NCBI GenBank assembly: GCA_963712565.1
Contig: CAVQIP010000030.1
Coordinates: 1 to 64,000, forward strand
Reading direction: 5' to 3'
Source: VAZQ01 sp963712565
GTDB taxonomy: Bacteria; Pseudomonadota; Alphaproteobacteria; Rhizobiales; Xanthobacteraceae
DNA: 64,000 bases
The translations under genes and the position numbers were made by a program. Below the pieces are notes generated by a model. That model was given only the letters and a program-made list of their open reading frames with translations, had not been told where the DNA came from and did not search any database. This document shows, one piece after another, positions 53,095 through 61,467 of the stretch. How positions within the stretch are numbered: position 1 is the first letter of the stretch; the number at the start of each line of letters is the position of its first letter.

Positions 53095-53586
53095 ATGTCT
53101 GTGGTGTCGTATCGCCTGGCCGCCGTCGGCCTGGCCTGTGCTTTGGTCACGCCCGCGAGCGCGCAGCTTCTCGCGCGCAAGGATTTGTCCGCGAACATCG
53201 CCGTCACGATCGCGCAGACCGCCATCGCGACCTGCACGGCGAACGGTTATCGCGTGTCGGCCACCGTCGTCGGCCGCAACGGCGAAGTGCTCGTCCAGAT
53301 CCGCGGCGACGGCACCGGACCGCACACCATGGAGAACAGCTTCAAGAAGGCCTTCACCGCCCGCACCTTCCGCATTCCGTCGGGCGAGATGGAAGAGCGG
53401 CTGAAGAAAAATCCGCAGATGGGCGCCCAGTTCCTCACCGGCTTCACCACGGCGCGCGGCGCGCTGCCGATCATGGTCGGCGAGGAGGTCATCGGGGCGG
53501 CGGGGGTCTCCGGCGCGCCGGGCGGCGAAAAGGACGAAGCCTGCGTCAAGGCCGCCATCGAAAAGGTCGCCGACCAGCTCAAGTGA
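53095..53586 (+). CDS. GlcG/HbpS-family protein, exported
   Basis: The 163-aa product has a signal peptide (MSVVSYRLAAVGLACALVTP, cleaved near ASAQL) and a GlcG/HbpS domain: VTIAQTAIATCTANGYRVSA, TVVGRNGEVLVQIRGDGTGP, HTMENSFKKAFTARTFRIPS, GALPIMVGEEVIGAAGVSGA and EACVKAAIEKV. Family members include heme-binding HbpS and the unexplained GlcG of glycolate operons. ATG 53095 follows GGGAGGATTCC. It is separated by 13 bases from a Bug receptor gene, so a joint role in carboxylate uptake or sensing is plausible but unproven. Confidence 0.88.
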   Translation: MSVVSYRLAAVGLACALVTPASAQLLARKDLSANIAVTIAQTAIATCTANGYRVSATVVGRNGEVLVQIRGDGTGPHTMENSFKKAFTARTFRIPSGEMEERLKKNPQMGAQFLTGFTTARGALPIMVGEEVIGAAGVSGAPGGEKDEACVKAAIEKVADQLK

Positions 53587-53599
53587 CGGTGCGCAAGCG

Positions 53600-54628
53600 A
53601 TGCCCGCAACGCAGCGCTCTGCGCCGATGCCATTCGCACCTGCGCTCCGGCGCGCGGCGCTTGCGCCGATCGCGGCGCTGCTCATGGTCTGGGCGTTGCC
53701 GGCCAACGCCCAGACCTATCCCGACCGCCCGATCCGCGTGATCGTGCCGATCGCGGCCGGCAGCGTGACCGACGTCATCATGCGCGCCACGGCGAGCGAA
53801 TTGGCGCCGCGGCTCGGCCAGTCGTTCGTGATCGAAAACAAGGGCGGCGCCAGCGGTATTCCCGGGGCGCAGGCCTGCGCGCAGGCGGCACCCGACGGCT
53901 ACACGCTCTGCCTCGTCTATCACAACACGCTGTCGATCAACCCGCTGATCTTCAACAAGCTGCCCTACGACGCAGACAAGGACTTCACGCTCATCACCGC
54001 GCTCTATTTCCTGGTCGAGGCGCTGTTCGTGAACAGCTCCCTCAACGTCGGCAGCGCCGCCGAGCTCAAGGCCTATGCCCAGGCGCATCCGAACTCGCTC
54101 AACTACGGCACGCTCGGACCCGGCTCCAATCCTGAAATGTTCTTGAAGTGGATGAACCAGAATTGGAACGTGAACATCGTCGGCATCCCCTACCGCGGCG
54201 GCGGGCCGATCGCGCAGGCCCTCGTCGCCGGCGACCTGCAGATCGCCAAGATGGGCCTGGGCAATTTCCTCGGGCTGTTGGGGACCGGCAAGATCAAGCC
54301 GCTCGCGGTCGCCGCCGTGCGGCGCTCGGTTCTCCTGCCCGAGGTCCCCACGCTCGCCGAAGCCGGGATCGATTTTCCGCCGTTCGGCTGGTGGGGCCTT
54401 GCCGCGCCCAAGGGAGTGCCGCAGCCGATCGTCGACCGGCTCAACGCCGAATTCGTGAAGCTCTATCGGGAACCGAAGTTCGTCGCCTATCTGGAGAAGC
54501 AGGCGGTGCTGCCGGCGCCCGGGACGCCGGCTGAATTCGCCGCGTTCCTGCAGAAGGACCGGCGGGACGCCGAACTCTTGATCAAGATCGCGGACCAGCC
54601 GCGTGCCGACTACAAGCCGGAGCAGTGA
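53600..54628 (+). CDS. Bug/TctC-family solute-binding protein
   Basis: A 342-aa receptor. A hydrophobic signal (ALAPIAALLMVWALPANAQ) precedes YPDRPIRVIVPIAAGSVTDV, in which the common AGG is AGS. Further marks are VIENKGGASGIPGAQACAQA, APDGYTLCLVYHNTLSINPL and GVPQPIVDRLNAEFVKLYRE. The start may be 53600 or the internal ATG 53627; the latter leaves a more ordinary signal peptide. It is cotranscribed with the GlcG-like gene and converges with the MFS gene nine bases away. The ligand is unknown. Confidence 0.9.
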   Translation: MPATQRSAPMPFAPALRRAALAPIAALLMVWALPANAQTYPDRPIRVIVPIAAGSVTDVIMRATASELAPRLGQSFVIENKGGASGIPGAQACAQAAPDGYTLCLVYHNTLSINPLIFNKLPYDADKDFTLITALYFLVEALFVNSSLNVGSAAELKAYAQAHPNSLNYGTLGPGSNPEMFLKWMNQNWNVNIVGIPYRGGGPIAQALVAGDLQIAKMGLGNFLGLLGTGKIKPLAVAAVRRSVLLPEVPTLAEAGIDFPPFGWWGLAAPKGVPQPIVDRLNAEFVKLYREPKFVAYLEKQAVLPAPGTPAEFAAFLQKDRRDAELLIKIADQPRADYKPEQ

Positions 54629-54637
54629 TGCCGGGTG

Positions 54638-55861
54638 TTACGCCGGCGCGAGCCGCCGGCGCGGCCGCATCAGCAGCCAGAGCGCGATCGACGCGTTCAC
54701 CAGATTCCAGAGCAGGCCGTTGACGAAGGCCGCCTGATAGGAGCCGGTCAGATCGAAGATCACGCCGGACATCCAGCCGCCGAGCGCCATGCCGAACAGC
54801 GTCGCCATCAGCACGATGCCGAGCCGCGTGCCGGCCTCCTGCGGCGAGAAATATTCGCGCACGATGACGGCATACATCGGCACGAGGCCGCCCTGGAACA
54901 GGCCGAACAGCGCCGAGATCACGTAGAGCGACGCCAAGCCGTCGAACCAGAGGTAGAGGAACAGCGCCACCCCCTGCAGGGCGGAGCCCAGCAGCAGCGT
55001 CGCCACGCCGCCGATGCGGTCCGCGACGAAGCCTGCGGCGATGCGGCTGAAGATGCCGAAACCCAGCATCAACGAGAGCATTTCGGCGCCGCGCGCGACG
55101 CCGTAACCGAGATCGCCGCAATAGGCGACGATATGGACCTGCGGCATCGCCATCGCCACGCAGCAGGCGAGGCCGGCGACGCACAGCACTGCCTGCAACG
55201 CGTTGGGCGAGAGCCCCAGCCCGCGCTCCGCGGCGCCCGCGAAAGCGGCCTGGCTTTCGAGCGCGTGCGCCGGCGCCCGGCGCCGCAGCAGCCACAGGAA
55301 CGGCAACATGCTGAGCGCACAGAACACGCCGACGCCGATATGGGTGGCGCGCCAGCCCTCGGTCGCGATGAAGTGCTGCAGAACCGGCGGCCAGACCGTG
55401 CCGGCGAGATAATTGCCGCAGGAAGCGACGGCGACGGCGATGCCGCGCCGGCGCGTGAACCACTGCGAGGTGTCCGCGATCAGCGGCCCGAAGGTGGCGG
55501 AGGCGCCGAGCCCGACGAGGATATGCACGAGCGCGAACAGCATGAGATTGGGAGCGAAACCCGCGGCGATGTAGCCGACGGCAAGCGCGGTGCCGCCGCA
55601 CGCCACGGGCGCGACGATGCCGAGCCGATCGGACAGCCGCCCCATTGCCACGCCGCCGAAGGCGAAACCGATCATGGCCAGGGTAAAGGGCAGCGCCGCA
55701 TCCGCGCGCGCGACGCCGAACTCGCTCTGCACCGCCGGCAACACGACCGGCACGGACCACATGCCGACGCTGCCGATGGTGCCGAGCACCACGGCGGCGG
55801 CAAGCCGCCACCAGGCGAAGGGGGATTCGACCCCGACGTCGATCGTCACGGAAGCGGACAT
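54638..55861 (-). CDS. MFS transporter (OFA/monocarboxylate-like)
   Basis: A 407-aa protein with about twelve hydrophobic segments. The loop after helix two is FGGVAMGRLSDRLGIVAPVA, the family A-motif position. Helix four to five shows IADTSQWFTRRRGIAVAVAS, characteristic of the oxalate/formate antiporter and monocarboxylate group of MFS. The second A-motif region is GIFSRIAAGFVADRIGGVAT. ATG 55861 is used. It is convergent with the Bug receptor and divergent from the CocE-type hydrolase across 365 bases. Import or export of a small organic acid related to the neighbouring hydrolases is plausible. Confidence 0.88.
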   Translation of the reverse strand: MSASVTIDVGVESPFAWWRLAAAVVLGTIGSVGMWSVPVVLPAVQSEFGVARADAALPFTLAMIGFAFGGVAMGRLSDRLGIVAPVACGGTALAVGYIAAGFAPNLMLFALVHILVGLGASATFGPLIADTSQWFTRRRGIAVAVASCGNYLAGTVWPPVLQHFIATEGWRATHIGVGVFCALSMLPFLWLLRRRAPAHALESQAAFAGAAERGLGLSPNALQAVLCVAGLACCVAMAMPQVHIVAYCGDLGYGVARGAEMLSLMLGFGIFSRIAAGFVADRIGGVATLLLGSALQGVALFLYLWFDGLASLYVISALFGLFQGGLVPMYAVIVREYFSPQEAGTRLGIVLMATLFGMALGGWMSGVIFDLTGSYQAAFVNGLLWNLVNASIALWLLMRPRRRLAPA

Positions 55862-56226
55862 GTTCGACTAGGCTTTGTTCTCGGCCGTTTCCGCGGGCGT
55901 GCTTGCGGCGGGTTTCGGGACTTCCTTGCCAAAGGCATTGACGTCGAGCAACTCAAATCGGGCGTCGGCATGGCTGCTGCGCGCCGCAACCATGGTGGCG
56001 CGGGACTTGTCGCAACGCGGGTCTGCCGTGATACCTTGCCGCTGCCGGGCGATTGCAACGCCATACGCACGATCGAAGACCGCGTCCATCGCGGCTAAAG
56101 AACAAGGGGGGAAACGGCACGGGCGGTTGCAGCGATCGGCGTCACCCTCATCGACGCCCAAGGACTTTGCAGCCGCTCACGCGGCATGGGAGATCGCGAA
56201 GGGTCCGAGCCGATGACGAGGAAGCG
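55862..56226. other. Divergent intergenic region, no gene assigned
   Basis: A stretch of 365 bases between the divergent MFS and CocE-type genes. On the minus strand an open frame ends at 55868 with the protein-like tail FELLDVNAFGKEVPKPAAST; it could be the remnant of a small gene but I cannot match it to a family. The region presumably holds both promoters. Confidence 0.5.
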
Positions 56227-58038
56227 ATGACGAAGACCACGGAGCGCGCCTTTCAACTCTCGCTGTCCGGCCAGCGCGCGCCGGTCGACTATGACCGGGC
56301 GCCGACCTATTCCGAAACGATCGCAGAGAAGGACGTGCTGGTGGCGATGCGCGACGGCGTCAGGATCGCGGTCGACATCTATCGTCCGCAGACCACGGAA
56401 AAGCTCCCTGCCCTGCTCGCGTTCTCGATCCACAACAAGGATCTGCAGGGTCCCGAGCCGGCCGAAGCGTCGCTCACACACCCGGCCTGGTCGATGTTGT
56501 GGACCGGTCCGGCGGAAGCCGGCGACACGCGCTTTTTCGTCAGCCGCGGCTACGTGCACGTGATCGGAAACCCGCGCGGCATCGGCAAGTCGGAAGCGGG
56601 CGGCTCGCGCGCCTTCGACAGCTACGATCTGATCGAATGGATCGCGGCCCAGCCCTGGTGCGACGGCAATGTCGGGATGGTCGGCATTTCCGGCTTCGGC
56701 GCCGAGCAGTTCATGGCGGCGAAGCTCAAGCCGCCCCATCTCAAGGCGATCTTTCCGTTCGATCCGCGCGGCGCCTATGGCGAAGCCGGCGGCTTCCGCG
56801 ACGAATATCCCGGCGGCGTCATCCACCTGTTCCGGTTTCTGCTGCAGGTCTACGCCGCGGCCCACCAGCAGAAGGGGCAGCCCAAGCCGCTCCCACCCGA
56901 ACGGGAAAAGCTGTGGCGGGAGGCGATCGCCAATCCCGACTTCAAGATGTATCCGCACGTCTACAACGTGCTGGCGCTCAAGGGACAGCACTTCCCGGCC
57001 TATTTCGACATTCTCATCGATCCCTACGACAAGGAAGAGGCGGTCAGGAAAAGCGAGGCCGAATTCTCCAACATCGACATTCCGACCTATACCGGCTCGG
57101 GCTGGTACGGCTACAGCTACAAGACCCATCTCAACGGAGCGCAGAACTGGTTTCGCAACATCAAGGCGCCGCACAAGAAGCTCCTGCTCGCCGGCCCCGC
57201 CCATCTCGACCGGCCGGTCAAGGCGTTCCACAACGAGATGCTGCGCTGGTACGACCAATGGCTCAAAGGCATCGACACCGGAATTCTCGACGATCCGCCG
57301 GTGCGATTCTGGGTGATGGGCGCCAATGAATGGCGCAGCGGCAGCGACTGGCCGCTGCCGGAGACCGAGTGGATCAAGTTTTATCTGCGCGGCTGGGAGC
57401 GGCTCACCACCGAGCCGTTCGTGTCGGCGAGCGCCGACGATTACCAGGCACCCGACGCGTTTGCGCAAATGCCGGCGAGCCAGACGAGCCGCATCCAGAA
57501 GCTGCGCTATCTGAGCGAGCCGCTGGCCGCGGACCTGACCATCGCCGGCCCGAGCGTGCTCAACCTTTACGCCTCGCTCGACCAGGACGACACCAACTGG
57601 ATCGTCGTACTGAAGGATGTGGGCCCGGACGCCGGCGTGCAGACCGCGCGCGAAGGCGAGCGCGAGGTGACGCCGGGCCTGCACGAACGGGAAATCAGCC
57701 GCGGCTGGCTCAAGGCTTCCCACCGCGCGGTCGATCCCGCGCGATCCTTGCCGGGCCGGCCGTGGCACCCGCTCACGCGCGCGGCGCGCAAGCCCGTCGT
57801 GCCCGGCGAGATCGAAGAATACGCCATCGAGATCATGGCGACCGCGAACCAATTCAAGCGGGGCCACCGCATCTGCGTCGAGATCACCAGTCTCGACGTT
57901 GCGACCGGCGTGGGCGGCGCCACCAATGTCGAATACATCCCGTATCACATCTGCAGCAGCAAGACGGTGCTGCACCGCGTCTACCACGACCCCAGGCATC
58001 CGTCGCACCTCTTGCTTCCGGTCATTCCGAACGCCTGA
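56227..58038 (+). CDS. CocE/NonD-family hydrolase (X-Pro dipeptidyl-peptidase domain)
   Basis: A 603-aa serine hydrolase. The N-terminal domain has EKDVLVAMRDGVRIAVDIYR, typical of CocE/NonD and Xaa-Pro peptidases. The nucleophile region is VGMVGISGFGAEQFMAAKLK with Ser in GISGFG instead of the common GxSYxG. AGPAHLDRPVKAFHNEMLRW contains a His, and the C-terminal jelly-roll (about 430-603) shows GPSVLNLYASLDQDDTNWIV and NQFKRGHRICVEITSLD. ATG 56227 follows GAGGAAGCG. Members cleave esters, amides or peptides. RidA follows 29 bases later and acetamidase/formamidase further on, suggesting catabolism of an amide or ester. Substrate unknown. Confidence 0.87.
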   Translation: MTKTTERAFQLSLSGQRAPVDYDRAPTYSETIAEKDVLVAMRDGVRIAVDIYRPQTTEKLPALLAFSIHNKDLQGPEPAEASLTHPAWSMLWTGPAEAGDTRFFVSRGYVHVIGNPRGIGKSEAGGSRAFDSYDLIEWIAAQPWCDGNVGMVGISGFGAEQFMAAKLKPPHLKAIFPFDPRGAYGEAGGFRDEYPGGVIHLFRFLLQVYAAAHQQKGQPKPLPPEREKLWREAIANPDFKMYPHVYNVLALKGQHFPAYFDILIDPYDKEEAVRKSEAEFSNIDIPTYTGSGWYGYSYKTHLNGAQNWFRNIKAPHKKLLLAGPAHLDRPVKAFHNEMLRWYDQWLKGIDTGILDDPPVRFWVMGANEWRSGSDWPLPETEWIKFYLRGWERLTTEPFVSASADDYQAPDAFAQMPASQTSRIQKLRYLSEPLAADLTIAGPSVLNLYASLDQDDTNWIVVLKDVGPDAGVQTAREGEREVTPGLHEREISRGWLKASHRAVDPARSLPGRPWHPLTRAARKPVVPGEIEEYAIEIMATANQFKRGHRICVEITSLDVATGVGGATNVEYIPYHICSSKTVLHRVYHDPRHPSHLLLPVIPNA

Positions 58039-58067
58039 ATGCCGATTGCCGCCAACGAGGAACCATC

Positions 58068-58469
58068 ATGGCCGAAATCACGATTCACAATCCCGATGCG
58101 CTGGGCAAGCCGCTCGGCCAATACTCGCAGATCGCCCGCGTCAAGGCGTCCGAATTCCTGTTCATCGCCGGCCAGGTGGCGACCGACGCGGGCGGAAAGA
58201 CCGCGGACGATTTCGATGGGCAGTGCCGACAGACCTTCGCCAATATCGAGGCCGCGCTGAAATCGCAGGGCGCGAGCTTCGCCAACGTGGTCGAGTTCAC
58301 GACCTATCTCGTGCATTCACAGGACATCCCGAAATTCATGAGCTACCGGCTGCGCGAGTTTCCGGCCATGTTTCCGCGCGGCGTCTATCCGCCCAACACG
58401 CTTCTGATCGTCGACCGGCTGGTGCAGGAGCGCTTCCTGATCGAGGTGCAGACGGTCGCGGCGTTGTGA
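58068..58469 (+). CDS. RidA/YjgF family protein
   Basis: A 133-aa Rid-family protein: KASEFLFIAGQVATDAGGKT, CRQTFANIEAALKSQGASFA, VVEFTTYLVHSQDIPKFM and FPRGVYPPNTLLIVDRLVQE, ending with the RFLIEVQTVAAL strand. Archetypal RidA hydrolyses reactive enamines and imines. The usual catalytic Arg of the R-x-x-x-(S/T) region is not obvious here (the sequence is PPNTLLIVDRL), so this may be a Rid subfamily member with another role. ATG 58068 follows CGAGGAACCATC. It is in one operon with the CocE-type hydrolase; a repeat separates it from the amidase gene. Confidence 0.88.
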   Translation: MAEITIHNPDALGKPLGQYSQIARVKASEFLFIAGQVATDAGGKTADDFDGQCRQTFANIEAALKSQGASFANVVEFTTYLVHSQDIPKFMSYRLREFPAMFPRGVYPPNTLLIVDRLVQERFLIEVQTVAAL

Positions 58470-58478
58470 GCGCTCCGT

Positions 58479-58556
58479 CGTCATTGCCGGGCTGGACCCT
58501 GCAATCCATCATTTCGCAAAACGATGGATGCGCGGGTCAAGCCCGCGCACGACGCG
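58479..58556. repeat. REP-like imperfect palindrome
   Basis: CGTCATTGCCGGGCTGG through CCATCATTT is mirrored by ACGATGGATGCGCGGGTCAA and GCCCGCGCACGACG. It also contains the internal hairpin GCGCGGG-TCAAG-CCCGCGC. It lies between ridA and the amidase gene. A fragment of the same type is at 34138-34175. Confidence 0.7.
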
Positions 58557-58654
58557 GATAGGACCAGTCCAACGGACACGACTCTTCCTGCGCCTGTTGG
58601 ACGGAGCTCAAAAACATGCTGTGTTGACCCTTCATCCCGCAACGGACCAAGCCT

Positions 58655-59596
58655 ATGCCGATTCACCTAGAGCCCCTCCCCGAGAACGTGCATTGGGGCT
58701 ATTTCGACGCGCGCCTTGCCCCGCGGTTGACGGTCGGCAGCGGCGAGCGGGTGACGATCTCGTCGGTCTCGGGCGGCCCCGAGCTGATGCCGGGACCGCC
58801 GCTGGAGATTCCGCCCGCGCTCCCCGCCATTCACGCCAAGGTCGCGCGCCAGCTGGGGCCGCATATCCTGACCGGCCCGGTCGCCGTCAAAGGCGCCCGG
58901 CCCGGGCAGGTGCTCCAGGTCGACATCGAAGCGATCGATGTGCTCTATGACTGGGGCTACAACTCCGTGCGCCCGCTCGCCGGCGCCTTGCCCGACGATT
59001 TCTCCGACAACCGCCACATCCACATCGTTCTCGACCGTGCGCGCAAATGTTGGCGGTTGCCGTGGGGGCAGGAGGTTCCGCTGGCGCCGTTCTTCGGCGT
59101 GATGGGCACCGCGCCGCCGCCGGCCTGGGGCATGATCTCGACCGCGCCGCCGCGCAGGAACGGCGGCAATATCGACAACAAGGAGCTCGTCGCCGGCAGC
59201 ACGCTCTATCTGCCGATCTTCGTCGAGGGCGCGCTGTTCTCGGTCGGTGACGGCCACGGCGTGCAGGGCGACGGCGAGGTCTGCATCACCGCGGTCGAGA
59301 CCGGGCTGACCGGAACCTTCCGCCTCAGCCTGCGCGACGACATGCAACTGGAATGGCCGCTGGCCGAGACGCCGACGCACATGATCACGATGGCGTTCGA
59401 TCCCGACCTCGACGATTGCGTGGTGATCGCGCTGCGCCAGATGCTCGATCTCATCTGCGCGCGCGCCGGACTCGACCGCTACCAGGCCTATACGCTGGCG
59501 AGCCTCGTCGCCGACCTGCGGGTGACGCAGGTGGTCAACGGCAACAAGGGCATCCACGTGATGCTGGACAAGCGGTATCTCAAGCGCGGATCCTAG
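58655..59596 (+). CDS. Acetamidase/formamidase family protein
   Basis: The 313-aa protein follows the FmdA/AmdA family: HLEPLPENVHWGYFDARLAP, GPHILTGPVAVKGARPGQVL, WGMISTAPPRRNGGNIDNKE with the conserved metal/substrate loop, VEGALFSVGDGHGVQGDGEV containing the G-D-x-H motif, and THMITMAFDPDLDDCVVIAL. It hydrolyses short amides such as formamide or acetamide to ammonia and the acid. ATG 58655 is used; GCAACGGACCAAGCC precedes it with no strong ribosome site. It follows the CocE-RidA pair on the same strand after a repeat, so it may be transcribed with them or on its own. Confidence 0.9.
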   Translation: MPIHLEPLPENVHWGYFDARLAPRLTVGSGERVTISSVSGGPELMPGPPLEIPPALPAIHAKVARQLGPHILTGPVAVKGARPGQVLQVDIEAIDVLYDWGYNSVRPLAGALPDDFSDNRHIHIVLDRARKCWRLPWGQEVPLAPFFGVMGTAPPPAWGMISTAPPRRNGGNIDNKELVAGSTLYLPIFVEGALFSVGDGHGVQGDGEVCITAVETGLTGTFRLSLRDDMQLEWPLAETPTHMITMAFDPDLDDCVVIALRQMLDLICARAGLDRYQAYTLASLVADLRVTQVVNGNKGIHVMLDKRYLKRGS

Positions 59597-59682
59597 GATC
59601 GCAACCTGTGGGAGCGCGGCGAGCCCCAGTCGGCCGCGCTCGCATGTGGCCTCTGGCGCAACGCGCCGCGCGATGCGGTCGA

Positions 59683-60060
59683 TCACTCCGCCTCGAGCTT
59701 GATCACCTCGGCCACTTTGTTGTCCTTCGGATCCACGATCACGATTTCATGCGCGGTCAGGAAAAACTTGTGCGCCTTGATTTGCGGGACCTTCTGGGCG
59801 ACTTCGCTCGGCAGCGGCCGCGGGCTGATGCCTTGCGGCACCGGATCGCCGACCGCCGGCGCCTTGGCCGAGGTCGAATCGGCCTTCATGTCCTTGATGA
59901 ACTCTTTGATGGTGTGTCCCTGTTCCAGCGTGAGGTTGAGCTTGGGGGTGGGCGCGAGCTCCTGCTGTGGCGGTGCGCTCGGCTGCGGCGCAGTTTGCGA
60001 ATGCGCGAGCGTGGCGATCGACGCCAGCATCAGCGCGAGGGCAACAAAGGCCTTGTGCAT
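59683..60060 (-). CDS. Small exported protein, DUF1236-like
   Basis: A 125-aa protein with a clear signal peptide (MHKAFVALALMLASIATLAH, cleaved near SQT) and a Pro/Gln-rich spacer. The C-terminal domain KAHKFFLTAHEIVIVDPKDN followed by KVAEVIKLEAE resembles the end of DUF1236 proteins common in Bradyrhizobium and relatives. It is presumably periplasmic, with unknown function. ATG 60060 follows GGGAGGACCAG. A possible EcfG-type promoter lies 75 bases upstream. The DUF1236 link rests on the last 25 residues and is tentative. Confidence 0.75.
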   Translation of the reverse strand: MHKAFVALALMLASIATLAHSQTAPQPSAPPQQELAPTPKLNLTLEQGHTIKEFIKDMKADSTSAKAPAVGDPVPQGISPRPLPSEVAQKVPQIKAHKFFLTAHEIVIVDPKDNKVAEVIKLEAE

Positions 60061-60130
60061 CTGGTCCTCCCGAAACGGGTGAGATCGGCGATAGCCGGCA
60101 CGAGGCCTGAACCGGCGCTCAACAATGGAA

Positions 60131-60155
60131 AACCTTTTTCCAGCGGAATAGTTCC
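60131..60155 (-). promoter_or_regulatory. Candidate EcfG-type promoter for the small exported protein
   Basis: On the minus strand GGAAC (60155-60151), 16 bases, then GGTT (60134-60131), one mismatch from the consensus GGAAC-N16-CGTT. It lies about 70 bases upstream of ATG 60060. Confidence 0.35.
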
Positions 60156-60269
60156 ATCGACGGTCGCGACGTGCGGCGCTCGCGTTCGGCCCGCGACGTC
60201 CCCATATGGATGCAAGCGCGCTTCACGCGACCGGCGAGCGCGGCACCGGCAGAATCGATTTGCGCCATC

Positions 60270-60737
60270 ATGAGCAGAGCATTCGTCAAAGAGCAGGACG
60301 GCGAGAGCGCCTTCGAGGAGTTGCCGGACCGGCCGCTTTCGCCGCATCCGAATCCGGTGACTGCCGAGGGTCTCGTGCAGATCGAAACCGAGCTCGCGCG
60401 CCTGCAGCAGGAGCACGCGGCCGCCCAGGCGCGCAACGACCGTGCCGCACTGGCACGGGCTGCACGCGATCTGCGTTATTGGAGCGCGCGGCGCGCGACG
60501 GCGCAGGTCGCTCCTCCGCCTGCCGATGCGACGCAGGTGCATTTCGGCTCGACCGTGAGCATCGTGCGCGACGACGGACGCCGTCAGACCTTCCGGATCG
60601 TGGGCGAGGACGAGGCTGATCCCGGGCGCGGGACGCTGTCACACGTTTCGCCGCTGGCGCGCGCCTTGTTCGGCAAGCAGGTCGGCGACACGATCGAGGC
60701 CGGACGCTCGCAGGCCGAGATCGTCGAGATTGCTTGA
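60270..60737 (+). CDS. GreA/GreB-family transcription factor-like protein
   Basis: A 155-aa protein. Residues 30-75 form a charged helical hairpin with VQIETELARLQQEHAAAQAR, as in the GreA coiled coil. The C-terminal FKBP-like domain has VHFGSTVSIVRDDGRRQTFR, IVGEDEADPGRGTLSHVSPL and ARALFGKQVGDTIEAGRSQA. It looks like a GreA/GreB paralogue with a short or divergent coiled coil, whose tip would enter the RNA polymerase secondary channel. The acidic pair at the coil tip of true Gre factors is not evident, so cleavage stimulation is uncertain. ATG 60270 begins the conserved SRAFVKE start seen in this subgroup. Confidence 0.85.
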   Translation: MSRAFVKEQDGESAFEELPDRPLSPHPNPVTAEGLVQIETELARLQQEHAAAQARNDRAALARAARDLRYWSARRATAQVAPPPADATQVHFGSTVSIVRDDGRRQTFRIVGEDEADPGRGTLSHVSPLARALFGKQVGDTIEAGRSQAEIVEIA

Positions 60738-60930
60738 GGCATCGCTGGCAACCCGAGCCGGGATAGGCGGTTGCAAACCGAGCAAACCAGTCCTATATGT
60801 GCGCCGTTCGAGATTTGCCTGCCTTGTTACTCGCCCGCACAGGGCCTTTCCCAAGAACACGCCAATCCGGATATCGGCTCGCACAAATGGTTGTGCGGTC
60901 CATACGCTTTTGCGTTTCAAGGAGGCCATT

Positions 60931-61140
60931 ATGGCGACAGGTACCGTGAAGTTTTTCAATTCCCAAAAGGGCTTTGGCTTCATTCAACAAGAGAATGGCG
61001 GCCCCGACGTGTTCGTTCACGTCTCGGCCGTGGAGCGCGCCGGAATGCGCGGCCTGGTCGAGGGTCAAAAGGTCAGCTTCGACATCGAAGCCGACCGGCG
61101 CAGCGGCAAAGCGGCGGCAGCCAATCTGCAGGTCGTCTAG
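60931..61140 (+). CDS. cspA: Cold-shock domain protein
   Basis: A 69-aa single CSD protein. RNP1 is KGFGFIQ (residues 13-19) and RNP2 is DVFVHVSAV (26-34), flanked by GTVKFFNSQ and GQKVSFDIEADRRSGKAAAA. It binds single-stranded RNA and DNA as a chaperone. AAGGAGGCC gives a strong ribosome site for ATG 60931. The roughly 190-base leader after the preceding gene (60738-60930) is long, as is common for cold-regulated csp mRNAs, but I cannot show a thermosensor. A clear terminator follows at 61160-61190. Confidence 0.95.
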   Translation: MATGTVKFFNSQKGFGFIQQENGGPDVFVHVSAVERAGMRGLVEGQKVSFDIEADRRSGKAAAANLQVV

Positions 61141-61159
61141 CCAGCGACGCGAGGTTCGA

Positions 61160-61190
61160 GCCCGGCGCGAATGCGCCGGGCTTTTCGTTT
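61160..61190 (+). terminator. Rho-independent terminator after cspA
   Basis: GCCCGGCGC (61160-61168) and GCGCCGGGC (61173-61181) form a perfect 9-bp stem with a four-base loop, followed by TTTTCGTTT. Confidence 0.85.
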
Positions 61191-61236
61191 CTCGATCGTG
61201 CGGGCCTGGGGGTACCTCCGCATCTGGGATAGGATA

Positions 61237-61467
61237 ATGCACATGGCCAGGAAACCCGGAACGCGCGCTGAATTCGTGCTGTTCGACGTGTTCTACGCGG
61301 ACGGCTCGCAGCGATCCAACCGCAAGGTGCCGAGCACAGCGTTGGGTGGCCTGGACGGCGACGCTCCCGCGCGCACGATCATCGAGGAGCAGGATCGCGC
61401 GATCGCCGGGAAATCGGGGCTCCCGACGATACCCATCAAGGAAGTTCGTCGTGCAGGGGAGAAGTAA
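61237..61467 (+). CDS. Small conserved hypothetical protein
   Basis: A 76-aa protein reading ARKPGTRAEFVLFDVFYADG, SQRSNRKVPSTALGGLDGDA and PARTIIEEQDRAIAGKSGLP. It is soluble, with no signal peptide or membrane segment. The pattern looks like a small family common in Bradyrhizobium-type genomes, but I cannot name a function. Start ATG 61237 or 61243 are equivalent; the open frame begins at 61171 inside the cspA terminator, which argues against the longer form. It stands alone, 47 bases after that terminator. Confidence 0.65.
   Translation: MHMARKPGTRAEFVLFDVFYADGSQRSNRKVPSTALGGLDGDAPARTIIEEQDRAIAGKSGLPTIPIKEVRRAGEK

Noticed and set aside
54582..55811. Second long minus-strand frame over the MFS gene.
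   Set aside because: It is the shifted frame of the transporter, Arg-rich, while the true frame has twelve hydrophobic helices.
55868..56161. Minus-strand 97-codon frame with a protein-like tail before the MFS gene.
   Set aside because: Only the last 30 residues look coding and no family match could be made; recorded under the intergenic region instead.
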